NCBI RefSeq assembly: GCF_022812285.1
Contig: NZ_CP093300.1
Span: 2,418,001-2,482,000 of the forward strand
Direction: 5' to 3'
DNA length: 64,000 nucleotides
From: Alkalihalobacillus sp. LMS39
Lineage (GTDB): Bacteria > Bacillota > Bacilli > Bacillales > Bacillaceae_F
Shown here one piece after another: positions 52,805 to 61,112 of this stretch; position 1 is the first letter of the stretch, and each line of letters opens with the position of its first letter. A program made the position numbers and the translations under genes. Under the pieces are notes generated by a model, which did not search any database, was not told where the DNA came from, and saw nothing but the letters and a program-made list of their open reading frames with translations.

Positions 52805-53734
52805 TTACCCTTGCTTCAATGTCAGTTCACGAATCGGTTGAAACGTATACTCATCCACAATCATTGTTTTAGCAGAATATTGAACATGTTCTAGAAAAGT
52901 ATGTTGCAACTCATTAGAAAAATCCATAAGCATAGCTACCTTACTACGATTGTCTTTTGAAAATAACCCTGAACGATTCACTACAATATTGCGATATTTT
53001 TTTACGAGATGGTTTGTTTGTTTTACGATTTTACTTGCTTCTTTCATTTGATAGATGGTCGTACATTGTCCGAACGTTTTGACCACATCATGTTGAAAGG
53101 AGTTTTTAATTTTTTCGTTTAGTTCTTTGCTGTCGGTTGGTACTTCATCAAATAAATAATGCTGTAACATAATAACGTCTGATTTTTTTGGTTCGTTTAA
53201 AAAGCGCAAATAAACTCTTAACGTATTATAAGCATCAAACATTGGATGATGGGGCGTACCGATGAACCTCATGTTATATAAGTTTAATGCTCCTTCGACA
53301 GACGGGGTTTGTCGTGAAACTCGTTGCGCAAAAATGGCTTGAAAATCGACATAACGTTTTTCAATTTTTTTCATCATTTTTGGTGAAAGAAGGTGGCGCT
53401 CACTATCTAATACTAACCGTGTCGCATCACTTTTCGACCAAGAAAAAAATCTAGATTTTTTTATGCCGCCAACCCAAGTTAAAAATTCAGCGAGTACTTC
53501 TGGAAAACGATTGGCCTCTTGCAAATGACAATCGTCAATTCCTGTTAACTTTTTACAAAAAGAAGAGAGGGGCGCTTTATTTTCAGGTTGAATGTACCGA
53601 TCAAAAAAATAAATATTTTCTGTTTCAATATCATATTTTACAGCACCTAATCGAATCGCTTCCATATCTTCAAACGACATTCCTCGATTAGAACAAAGCA
53701 TTTCAAAATCAAAAAAGACATATTGTTTGACCAA
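52805..53734 (-). CDS. DEDD-family 3'-5' exonuclease (KapD/RNase T-like)
   Basis: A 309-aa protein with exonuclease residues in FFDFEML (D, E), GIDDCHLQEANRFPEVL, WSKSDATRLVLDSE and HHPMFDAYNTLRVY (H, D), the DEDDh type. The C-terminal 110 residues are an added helical domain. KapD and related proteins use the same layout. It would degrade RNA or DNA from the 3' end. The TTG start has GGAGG 7 bases upstream. Confidence 0.84.
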   Translation of the reverse strand: MVKQYVFFDFEMLCSNRGMSFEDMEAIRLGAVKYDIETENIYFFDRYIQPENKAPLSSFCKKLTGIDDCHLQEANRFPEVLAEFLTWVGGIKKSRFFSWSKSDATRLVLDSERHLLSPKMMKKIEKRYVDFQAIFAQRVSRQTPSVEGALNLYNMRFIGTPHHPMFDAYNTLRVYLRFLNEPKKSDVIMLQHYLFDEVPTDSKELNEKIKNSFQHDVVKTFGQCTTIYQMKEASKIVKQTNHLVKKYRNIVVNRSGLFSKDNRSKVAMLMDFSNELQHTFLEHVQYSAKTMIVDEYTFQPIRELTLKQG

Positions 53735-53887
53735 TGGTTTTCCTCCTTTCCTAACAGTTTATTATAATTTGATTTTCAAAAAAGAGAAAGGCCCAATGAC
53801 TTCCACTTTTAAAAAAGAATTTGTGTTAGGGATTCTATATTGTCATAATAGAATAAGAGATAAATTGTAAGACAAGGGGATAACAAC

Positions 53888-54643
53888 ATGAAATTAATTT
53901 CTTGGAATGTAAATGGGATTCGAGCTTGTGTAAAAAAAGGCTTTCTTGACTATTTTCATGAAATGGATGCAGACATTTTTTGTTTGCAAGAAACAAAACT
54001 GCAAGAAGGGCAAATTCAATTAGACCTACCAGGCTATTATCAATATTGGAATTATGCTGAGAAAAAAGGGTATTCAGGAACCGCGATTTTCACAAAACAA
54101 AAACCACTGTCTGTTTCATATGGGGTTGGTGACAATGATACCCAAGATGAAGGGAGAATTATCACACTAGAGTATAATGAATTTTATATTGTCAATGTAT
54201 ACACTCCTAACTCTCAGCGAGATTTAGCTAGGCTAGGTTTTCGATTGGAATGGGAAAAAGAACTTTTCCTATATTTAAAAGAATTAGATTTAAAAAAACC
54301 TGTCGTTTATTGTGGGGATTTAAATGTGGCCCATCAGGAAGTTGACTTGAAAAATCCAAAGTCAAATGAAGGAAATTCAGGATTCACAGAACAGGAAAGA
54401 GCGAAAATGTCTGAGCTGCTGCAAGCAGGGTTTATCGATACGTTTCGCTATTTACATCCTAATAAAACAGATGTGTATTCGTGGTGGAGCTATATGCGAA
54501 ATGTAAGAGAAAGAAATATTGGCTGGAGAATTGATTACTTTATCATTTCTAATCGAATAAAGGACAAGCTATTACACTCGGATATCCATTGTCATGTATT
54601 AGGGAGCGATCATTGTCCGATTGTTCTAGAGTTAGACTTCTAA
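53888..54643 (+). CDS. exoA: Exodeoxyribonuclease III / AP endonuclease
   Basis: A 251-aa protein. ISWNVNGIRACVKKGF, LQETKLQEGQ, GDLNVAHQEVDL, DTFRYLHPN and GSDHCPIVLEL match ExoA/Xth with all catalytic acids and His. It cleaves DNA at abasic sites and removes 3' blocks. AAGGGGATAACAAC precedes the ATG. No terminator was seen before the IS element. Confidence 0.93.
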   Translation: MKLISWNVNGIRACVKKGFLDYFHEMDADIFCLQETKLQEGQIQLDLPGYYQYWNYAEKKGYSGTAIFTKQKPLSVSYGVGDNDTQDEGRIITLEYNEFYIVNVYTPNSQRDLARLGFRLEWEKELFLYLKELDLKKPVVYCGDLNVAHQEVDLKNPKSNEGNSGFTEQERAKMSELLQAGFIDTFRYLHPNKTDVYSWWSYMRNVRERNIGWRIDYFIISNRIKDKLLHSDIHCHVLGSDHCPIVLELDF

Positions 54644-54652
54644 AATATCATT

Positions 54653-54670
54653 CGGACATTTATTCAGTTA
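54653..54670. repeat. Family 3 repeat unit left of the IS insertion
   Basis: TCGGACATTTATTCAGTTAT lies 25 bases left of the IS and is a degraded unit of the CGGACATAtattccgTTATTT type. The same word (CATCGGACATATAATCCG) lies just right of the element, so the IS entered a family 3 cluster. Confidence 0.55.
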
Positions 54671-54751
54671 TTTCATGAAAACTTACGATTTTTAGGTTAT
54701 GTCAATAATTTTGTGTAAACCGAAGGTTACTCCGTAGTGAACTATATTTTA

Positions 54752-54792
54752 TTTTTTACTACCCCTCCCCCGGGGGAGGGGTAGTAAAAAAA
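54752..54792. terminator. Perfect 40-bp palindrome, two-way terminator inside the IS
   Basis: A 20-base arm (54752-54771) and its exact complement (54772-54791) meet with no spacer: six T, ACTACCCCTCCCCC then its mirror ending in AAAAAA. It lies after the transposase stop and can block transcription in both directions. Confidence 0.85.
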
Positions 54793-54804
54793 TTCCAGTT
54801 ATTA

Positions 54805-55980
54805 TTAATTTTCAGCTGTACCATATCGTTCTTCGAACATTTTTTGAAGAACTTCTCTTTGTTGCCCAAAACCATGAGCGACTTTTTGTTTGTTTTCGTT
54901 AAAACTGATACATCTTAAGTAGATTACTTTCTCTACTGCACGCTCATTTGGGAACGTTACTATTTTTCTAGTACGGCGCTTTATTTCTCCCATAAAACGT
55001 TCAATCATATTTGTACAGTATATCTTTCGATGGAGGATAGTAGGATATTTATAAAAGGTTAATAGAACAGGGAGATCTTCCTTCCATGACTTAATCACTT
55101 TCGGGTACCGTTTTGACCACTTCGTGCTAAAATTTTTAAACTCCTCATGCGCCATTTCTTTATTTTTAGAGTTGTAAATTGCTTTTAAATCTTCGGCAAT
55201 TTCCTCTCTATCTTTCTTTCGTACTGCTGATAATGAGTTTCTTACTTTATGAACAATACATCGCTGTACATCTGCCTTAGGAAATACGCGTTTAAATGCT
55301 GCTTCAAGTCCACTAAGGCCATCAAACACCCCTAGTAAGACTTCCTCTACGCCACGTTCTCTAAGTTTTTGTAATTGTTGTTCCCACCCAGTGGAACTTT
55401 CTTGCCCACCGACATGAAACCCAAGAATTTCTCTAACTCCATTTTCGTTAATTCCCAAGATAATATAAACTACTTCATTTTCGACGTCATCTCTGCGTAA
55501 GTTAATATAAGTACCATCTAGAAATAATACAGAGTAACGTTTTTCAAGTTGACGGGATTGCCAAGCTTCTACGTCTTCAATCAAAACATCAGTGATATTG
55601 CTGATTGTTGTTGGAGAATAGGTATCACCAAGAACATTCTCTACAAATTTACCAATCTCTCTTGTACTCATTCCATCTTGATACATCTGTATAATAGATT
55701 CTCCAAGCCATTGTTCATACCGCTGGTATGGCTTAAATACTTTAGTTTGAAAGTGGTTTTCACGGTCTCTTGGAACCTTAAGGCTGGTAATATGTCCATA
55801 TTTCGTGTCTAACGATCGCTCGTAATGTCCATTCTTTTGATTTTTAAGTTCTGGATGCTCTACTTCAAAATACTGTTGCATTTCTTCTTTCATAATTAAT
55901 TCAAGCTTCTGTTTTACAAATTCACGAACCATGTTATCTAGTTGATCTGCAAATGGGTTTTCATTTATACTTTGTACCAT
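54805..55980 (-). CDS. IS256-family transposase (mutator type)
   Basis: A 391-aa DDE transposase. The catalytic acids lie in LFLDGTYINLRRDDV (first D), GVFDGLSGLEAAF (second D) and the C-terminal NMIERFMGEIKRRTRK (E). CIVHKVRNSLSAVRKKDRE is the family's CxxH region. No frameshift is seen, so it is probably active. GGAGATACCTACCT precedes the ATG. Codon use is similar to the surrounding genes. Confidence 0.95.
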   Translation of the reverse strand: MVQSINENPFADQLDNMVREFVKQKLELIMKEEMQQYFEVEHPELKNQKNGHYERSLDTKYGHITSLKVPRDRENHFQTKVFKPYQRYEQWLGESIIQMYQDGMSTREIGKFVENVLGDTYSPTTISNITDVLIEDVEAWQSRQLEKRYSVLFLDGTYINLRRDDVENEVVYIILGINENGVREILGFHVGGQESSTGWEQQLQKLRERGVEEVLLGVFDGLSGLEAAFKRVFPKADVQRCIVHKVRNSLSAVRKKDREEIAEDLKAIYNSKNKEMAHEEFKNFSTKWSKRYPKVIKSWKEDLPVLLTFYKYPTILHRKIYCTNMIERFMGEIKRRTRKIVTFPNERAVEKVIYLRCISFNENKQKVAHGFGQQREVLQKMFEERYGTAEN

Positions 55981-56091
55981 AGGTAGGTATCTCCTTTCAT
56001 GTATTTTCGCTCAATACGGAGATTACCCTACCTTTTTTTGTTTTTCAAGTCTTACACAAAATATTGTACAACACCGATTTTTATTTAGGCA

Positions 56092-56221
56092 TCGGACATA
56101 TAATCCGTTATTTGCTGACTAAATGGTTTATAACATACTGTTTTTAATAGCTACGGAACATATGTCCGATATCCTTTTAAAAACGTAACTTATATTAAAT
56201 ACAGCGGAACATATGTCCGTA
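56092..56221. repeat. Family 3 repeat cluster right of the IS
   Basis: Three units are seen: CATCGGACATATAATCCG, TACGGAACATATGTCCG and AGCGGAACATATGTCCG. The last two are direct repeats with the same 16-base core, 50 bases apart; the first is inverted. They fill the gap before the HPr-like gene. Confidence 0.8.
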
Positions 56222-56422
56222 AGAAATGTAATTATCAAAGCGAATGATGTATTCATAAAATCATTCGCTTTATTTTTCGCTTCGTATTAAAAATCTTACA
56301 TCGATCGGACGTTCAAATAGAAATGTTTGTGAGATTATTTCCTAAAACAATAGAAACCGGGTTTGACTCTTTAGTATGATAAGTCCATCAAAAGCTTATC
56401 AATCATAAGGAGGTATGAAGCG

Positions 56423-56671
56423 ATGAACTTAACAGTCGACGGACATTTGCGGAGTAAATTAAATCATCAACGTATCCTTCAATTAGTAACTAAAGCCAAC
56501 CAATTTAATAGTTATATATTAATTCAATTTGATACAAAAACATTAAACGCCAAAAGTTTATTAAGTGCATGTGCTTTACATGGGGTGTCTGGACCCATTC
56601 GATTGCATGTTCATGGGGATGACAGTAATCAAGCTTTACATGTATTAACATCCACTTTATTTGAACAATAA
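56423..56671 (+). CDS. HPr-fold protein lacking the phosphorylatable His
   Basis: An 82-aa protein aligned with HPr/Crh by length and secondary pattern: YILIQFDTKTLNAKSLLSACA matches the HPr strand and NLKSIMGV helix, including the Ser46 position (S45). The active-site His15 of HPr falls on Asn14, with His at 15, and the ARPA motif is replaced by NHQRI. The tail DDSNQALHVLTSTL matches the C-terminal helix. It may be a regulator like Crh or an unrelated protein that kept the fold. AAGGAGGTATGAAGCG precedes the ATG. Confidence 0.7.
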   Translation: MNLTVDGHLRSKLNHQRILQLVTKANQFNSYILIQFDTKTLNAKSLLSACALHGVSGPIRLHVHGDDSNQALHVLTSTLFEQ

Positions 56672-56727
56672 TAGCCGAAAGCGCATACAGTATAAGTGAA
56701 GGATGTCATACAAGGGAGGGCATGGAC

Positions 56728-57024
56728 ATGGATTGGAGTAATGTATCGATAGGACAATGGGTTAAATTTTACTGCAAAGAGATGAATGCTTTTAAAAAAG
56801 GATTTGTTCTTTCGTTACAGGAAGCCAATGGAATGGTCAACATCATAATACCAGAAAACGGAAAATGTTATTCCAAACCACCTTCATCCATTCATGACTG
56901 CAATTCTATTTCTCTTGAACAAGAAGATCTTGATGCGATGGTCGATATCGCACTTGATGTAAGAGATTTCCACTGGCTTCAACAACTGCAATTAATGAAA
57001 AAAGAATATGAGACGTTTAAATGA
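56728..57024 (+). CDS. Small IDEAL-domain-like protein
   Basis: A 98-aa protein with a beta-rich start (MDWSNVSIGQWVKFYCKEM; GFVLSLQEANGMVNIIIPENG) and a C-terminal helical segment DAMVDIALDVRDFHWLQQL that fits the IDEAL motif seen in several Bacillus proteins. Its role is unknown. The ATG at 56728 has GGGAGGG 7 bases upstream; a Met two codons earlier is too close to that site. It is 57 bases after the HPr-like gene. Confidence 0.65.
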   Translation: MDWSNVSIGQWVKFYCKEMNAFKKGFVLSLQEANGMVNIIIPENGKCYSKPPSSIHDCNSISLEQEDLDAMVDIALDVRDFHWLQQLQLMKKEYETFK

Positions 57025-57058
57025 TAAAAGCCAGCGGTTACTATTACGCTGGTTTTTT
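57025..57058 (+). terminator. Rho-independent terminator
   Basis: AAAAGCCAGCG / CGCTGGTTTT with a 10-base loop, ending in TTTTTTC. Confidence 0.85.
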
Positions 57059-57063
57059 CTTGG

Positions 57064-57171
57064 ATGATAAGAAAAATTTTGGTGTAGCAGTGAAGCTTCG
57101 AAAGCTATTTCAAGAAAAGCGAAGGCTGCGCACCTGCGCTTGAAACGAAAAGACGCTCCGCGTTTTTCTTA
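57064..57171 (+). repeat. Dispersed repeat, family 1, copy E
   Basis: A full-length copy (GAAAAATTTTGGTGTAGC, GAAGCTTCGAAAGC, GCGAAGGCTGCGCAC, ACGCTCCGCGTTTTTCTT), directly after a terminator and 52 bases before the molybdopterin enzyme gene. Confidence 0.85.
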
Positions 57172-57223
57172 CAAAATAGTTGACTAGCAAAACACAACAA
57201 TTGATAATGAAAGAACAAACAAT

Positions 57224-59278
57224 ATGGATGTGATTGTAATGGTTGACGTTATAAAGGAAAAAGAAGGAATATTTAAGTCAGTATGTTCGTTAGACTGTCC
57301 TGACCAATGTGGTCTTCTTGTTCATAAAAAAGATGGAAAAATTATTAAAGTTGAAGGGGATCCTGAACATCCTGTTACACAAGGAAATATTTGTAACAAA
57401 GTCCGTCATATGACAGAACGACTTTATGACAAAAATCGGTTACAGTACCCTATGAAACGAACAGGAAAAAAAGGATCAGGGGAATTCACAAAAATTACTT
57501 GGGATGAAGCAATTGAAATCATTCATGAGAAATGGTCAAAATTAATGGATGAAGACGGGCCAGAAAGTATATTGCCTTATAGTTTTTACGGTAATATGGG
57601 CAATCTTACAGCTGAAGGCATGGACCGTCGCTTTTTTCATCGATTAGGGGCTAGTCAGCTAGAACGTACCATTTGTCAGTCTGCTGGTACCGTCGGATAT
57701 GGATATACGATGGGAGGCAGTCTCGGAACAGACCCCGAAGAGACCGTTCATAGTAAACTGATTATTCTTTGGGGGATTAATGCAGTAAGTACAAACATGC
57801 ATCAAATTACGTTAGCCCAAAAAGCAAGGAAGAACGGTGCAAAAATTGTTGTCATTGATGTTCATAAAAACCAAACGGGCCGCTTAGCAGATTGGTTTAT
57901 TCCTATCCGTCCAGGCACAGATGGAGCTCTTGCCTTAGCTTTAATGCACCTTTTGTTTAACAAAAACTACGTTGATAAAGCATTTTTAAACGATTATACA
58001 GTCGGCCATGAGGAACTAAGGCAACATGTTCAACAATACACACCAGAATGGGCTGCTAAAGTTACCGGTATACCGGTCGAAGATATATTAGAATTAGCCA
58101 AGCTATACGGTGAAACGACACCTTCATGTATTCGAATTGGAAATGGTCTACAACACCATGATAATGGTGGGATGAGCATACGGACCATTGCTTGTTTACC
58201 TGCTTTAACAGGACAATGGCAGTATCAAGGTGGGGGGGCGATAAAAGGAAACTCCCATTTTCTCCGATTTAATGCAAAAGCGCTACAACGACCAGATTTA
58301 CTAGAAAATAAACAAACGAGAACGATTAATATGAATCAATTAGGTTCTGCTTTGCTACAACAAGAAAAGCCCGTTCGTTCCTTGTTTGTTTATAGTAGTA
58401 ATCCCGCCATTGTCGCTCCAGAAGGGAATAAAGTTCGGACTGGATTAGAACGTGAAGATTTATTTACGGTTGTACATGATTTATTTTTAACTGAAACGGC
58501 CAAATATGCAGACATTGTATTACCAGCGACATCTGCATTTGAAAACTTAGACTTTTATACTTCATATTGGCATCATTATATTCAATTACAACAGCCTGTC
58601 ATTGAACCGTTTGGTGAAAGTAAGTCAAACACAGACGTATTCAGATTGTTAGCCAAAGCATTTCAATTTGAAGAGCCTTGTTTTCAAGATAGTGACAAAG
58701 ACATGATCGAACAAGCAATAGAAAATGTCGATAATCCGTCTATGGAAGAGATTTCATTCGACCAATTAGAAAAACAGCATTTTATGAAGGCGAAACGTAA
58801 GATTGTAACGAATGAGATTCTTCCTACTCCTAGTGGAAAAATTGAATTATTTTCTAGAAAGATGGAGGAGGACGGTTTTGAACCTTTGCCAAGCTTTACA
58901 CCTATATATGAAGAACATCATTTCCCTTACTTATTCGTTCCTGCACCAAATCATAATTTTTTAAATTCGACGTTTTCTAATAATGAAAAGCATGTCTCAC
59001 TTGAAAAAACACCAAAAGTTATTATTCATCGTGATGATGCTTTGAAACATGAAATTGCCGATGGAGACTTTGTACGAATATGGAATAATCGTGGTGAAGT
59101 TGTTCTACAAGCCGTTGTTGGAGAAAATGTATTACCAGGTGTTGTTGTAACACAAGGGTTGTGGGCGGACAAAGAGGGGGAAAACCGTTTTGTAAATGCA
59201 CTCACCCCAGACCGATTATCTGATATGGGTAAAGGAGCAACTTTTTTCTCAGGGCGTGTTTTGATTGAAAAAAAGTGA
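57224..59278 (+). CDS. Molybdopterin-dependent oxidoreductase (YoaE/YyaE-like)
   Basis: A 684-aa enzyme of the DMSO reductase class. A [4Fe-4S] cluster site C-x3-C-x3-C is near the start (CSLDCPDQCGLL), with the fourth Cys in GNICNKVRHM. Mo-bis-MGD marks include YGNMGNLTAEGMDRRFFHRLG, ILWGINAVSTNMHQI, PDIR-like segments and the C-terminal dinucleotide domain (VPAPNHNFLNSTF; RIWNNRGEVVLQAVV). It has no Tat signal, so it is cytoplasmic, as YoaE and YyaE of B. subtilis. The protein ligand of Mo falls in RTICQSAGTVGYG as Cys. The electron partner and substrate are unknown. The ribosome site is weak; a second start at 57239 is possible. Confidence 0.92.
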   Translation: MDVIVMVDVIKEKEGIFKSVCSLDCPDQCGLLVHKKDGKIIKVEGDPEHPVTQGNICNKVRHMTERLYDKNRLQYPMKRTGKKGSGEFTKITWDEAIEIIHEKWSKLMDEDGPESILPYSFYGNMGNLTAEGMDRRFFHRLGASQLERTICQSAGTVGYGYTMGGSLGTDPEETVHSKLIILWGINAVSTNMHQITLAQKARKNGAKIVVIDVHKNQTGRLADWFIPIRPGTDGALALALMHLLFNKNYVDKAFLNDYTVGHEELRQHVQQYTPEWAAKVTGIPVEDILELAKLYGETTPSCIRIGNGLQHHDNGGMSIRTIACLPALTGQWQYQGGGAIKGNSHFLRFNAKALQRPDLLENKQTRTINMNQLGSALLQQEKPVRSLFVYSSNPAIVAPEGNKVRTGLEREDLFTVVHDLFLTETAKYADIVLPATSAFENLDFYTSYWHHYIQLQQPVIEPFGESKSNTDVFRLLAKAFQFEEPCFQDSDKDMIEQAIENVDNPSMEEISFDQLEKQHFMKAKRKIVTNEILPTPSGKIELFSRKMEEDGFEPLPSFTPIYEEHHFPYLFVPAPNHNFLNSTFSNNEKHVSLEKTPKVIIHRDDALKHEIADGDFVRIWNNRGEVVLQAVVGENVLPGVVVTQGLWADKEGENRFVNALTPDRLSDMGKGATFFSGRVLIEKK

Positions 59279-59296
59279 GGACTTTCCTCACTTTTT
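59273..59296. terminator. Rho-independent terminator
   Basis: GTGAGGA / TCCTCAC with a 3-base loop between A and T runs; it overlaps the stop codon of the molybdopterin enzyme gene and can serve both sides. Confidence 0.82.
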
Positions 59297-59301
59297 TATT
59301 T

Positions 59302-59805
59302 TTAACGTTCAAGTGAGTGGACAGTAAAAGATATGATTCCGTTTAAATCTTTAATGTTTTCTTCATTAATTTTGCGATTAAATGATAATGTTGTTTGACA
59401 AAGCTGATTTTTCTCTTTTGCCCCAATGTCATAATAGACTTTTTGCGTAATCAATGGGCGATTGTTCCAAATGGTGTTTATCTTTTGTTTAATGGTATAA
59501 CATTGTTCTTCATTGGCGATGTAATGGATTAAATGTACTCTAATGTCACACCCTGATCGATGAACATCGTGATCGATTTTTTCTAATGCAAAATCTTCGA
59601 GATTCGCTGTCATCACTAATTCTGCGGTTGGATAAAGAGTTTGTTGATCAGTACGCTTCCACTCAATTGAGAATATCCTGGACATAGTAGCCATATCAAT
59701 TAGGTCTTTTCGATTTACAATTTCAATTGTCCCTTGTAAGTCTAGGTCGTAAAGCTCGCCTTCTAACACAACTTTTAGATTTTCATAAATCGTTGGATCG
59801 AACAT
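59302..59805 (-). CDS. Conserved hypothetical protein
   Basis: A 167-aa soluble alpha/beta protein (MFDPTIYENLKVVLEGELYD; IVNRKDLIDMATMSRIF; HLIHYIANEEQCYTIKQKI). No membrane segment or known motif. The sequence looks well ordered and is likely a real gene; AAAAAGGAGTCACT precedes the ATG. The family is not recognised. Confidence 0.72.
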   Translation of the reverse strand: MFDPTIYENLKVVLEGELYDLDLQGTIEIVNRKDLIDMATMSRIFSIEWKRTDQQTLYPTAELVMTANLEDFALEKIDHDVHRSGCDIRVHLIHYIANEEQCYTIKQKINTIWNNRPLITQKVYYDIGAKEKNQLCQTTLSFNRKINEENIKDLNGIISFTVHSLER

Positions 59806-59918
59806 AGTGACTCCTTTTTGAGTGAAACTGTATTATATTTTTATACAAATAGTCATTAGTAGTATAGCGTAATTTCTTTTTGTATAATAGGAGAAATTAA
59901 ACAAAAAGGAATGATAAA

Positions 59919-60305
59919 ATGTCCATTCAAAAAATTGAGCACGTTGGAATTATGGTATCCAATTATGATAAATCGGTTCGGTTTTACAACGAAACGGTAG
60001 GGTTAGATGTCCTTAATGAACTAAAAATAGAAGGGGGACCACAACTCGCCTTTTTAGGTTCAAAACAAAGCGGACATATTTATCTTGAATTAGTCGAAAC
60101 TCATGACCAACCTTTTCCTACGGAAGGACGTATACACCATGTAGCGTTTACAGTGTCGGACCTTACTAGTGAGATTCAAATACTAAAAGAAAAAGGAGTT
60201 TCTTTTCTAACGGAAACACCTCAAACCTTACCAAATGGAGCACAATATATTTTTTTTGTTGGCCCAGACGAAGAAAGAATTGAACTATTTCAACCGAAAA
60301 AATAA
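59919..60305 (+). CDS. VOC superfamily protein (glyoxalase-like)
   Basis: A 128-aa protein with two beta-alpha-beta-beta-beta units: IEHVGIMVSNYDKSVRFYNE and GRIHHVAFTVSDLTSEIQIL. Metal ligands of the fold are H8 (EHVG), E59 region (LELVE), H76 (IHHVAF) and E122 (RIELF), as in methylmalonyl-CoA epimerase and glyoxalase I. The substrate cannot be told. AAAAAGGAATGATAAA precedes the ATG. Confidence 0.86.
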   Translation: MSIQKIEHVGIMVSNYDKSVRFYNETVGLDVLNELKIEGGPQLAFLGSKQSGHIYLELVETHDQPFPTEGRIHHVAFTVSDLTSEIQILKEKGVSFLTETPQTLPNGAQYIFFVGPDEERIELFQPKK

Positions 60306-60482
60306 AAAATACTGTGAAAGAAGGAGTTGCTTTGTCACTGCATGAAACTCCTTTTAGTTTTGTTCAAAACGCACTAAAAACACTTGTTTTCATAAATCTT
60401 TAGTCGTAAAACTGAACATTCGTGAATAGAATGGTACAAGTTCTACGGGTTGTCCGTAAATTATCGGTCTGGAGGAAAGCGG

Positions 60483-61112
60483 ATGAGTGTTTTTTTAGGG
60501 TATATTCTTTTAGGGTTATCATTAGCTGCTCCAATTGGCCCTGTTAATGCAGCGCAATTGGACAGGGGAATAAAGAATGGTTTTTTTCATGCTTGGCTCG
60601 TTGGGCTAGGCGCAACAGTAGCGGATGGTATTTATATGTTACTTGTTTTTTTAGGGTTAGTTCATTTTATTGAAATACCGTTTATGCAAACTTTTTTATG
60701 GCTATTTGGATTTTTTGTTCTTGTGTACACAGGTTATGAAAGTTTATTAGGGGCAAATAAAATCAATCTTTCCGAAATGAGAAGCCAAAAAGAATCACAC
60801 ATAAAGTCATTTATGTCAGGATTTTTCATGTCACTATTTAATCCTTTAACGATTCTGTTTTGGCTCGGTATTTTCGGTTCCATTTTAGCAAAAACTGTCA
60901 CATCTTACGGTACAGGTCAAGTTATTTTATATGTTGGTGCTATTTTTATAGGTATAACCGTTTGGGATATTACAATGGCCACACTTGCGAGTACGTTGCG
61001 GAAGTACTTATCGACTCGATTATTACGCACGATTTCAATTTTATCTGGGATATCGTTAATCGGCTTTGGTGTTTATTTTGGAATTGAAGCAGCTAGCGTT
61101 TTATTTTCGTAA
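60483..61112 (+). CDS. LysE-family amino acid exporter
   Basis: A 209-aa protein with six membrane helices. LSLAAPIGPVNAAQLDRGIKNGF and the FNPLTILFWLGIFGS segment are LysE signatures. It would export basic or neutral amino acids. The start MSVFLGYILLG has GGAGG 8 bases upstream. Its end overlaps the end of the convergent amino acid permease gene by 20 bases. Confidence 0.87.
   Translation: MSVFLGYILLGLSLAAPIGPVNAAQLDRGIKNGFFHAWLVGLGATVADGIYMLLVFLGLVHFIEIPFMQTFLWLFGFFVLVYTGYESLLGANKINLSEMRSQKESHIKSFMSGFFMSLFNPLTILFWLGIFGSILAKTVTSYGTGQVILYVGAIFIGITVWDITMATLASTLRKYLSTRLLRTISILSGISLIGFGVYFGIEAASVLFS

Larger units (their letters stand above)
54695..56074. mobile_element. IS256-family insertion sequence, 1380 bp
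   Basis: The element has one transposase gene and imperfect terminal inverted repeats: the left end GGTTATGTCAATAATTTTGT and the right end, read on the other strand, GGTGTTGTACAATATTTTGT (about 19 of 27 match over the first 27 bases, with TTTTGTGTAA exact). Both sides have the 9-bp direct repeat CGATTTTTA (54686-54694 and 56075-56083), the target duplication of IS256-type transposition. Intact ends, a perfect target repeat and a full transposase point to a recent insertion. Confidence 0.88.

Noticed and set aside
57224-59278. Selenocysteine in the molybdopterin oxidoreductase
   Set aside because: The Mo-ligand region reads Cys (TICQSAG) and there is no in-frame TGA, so this enzyme gives no support for selenocysteine use here.
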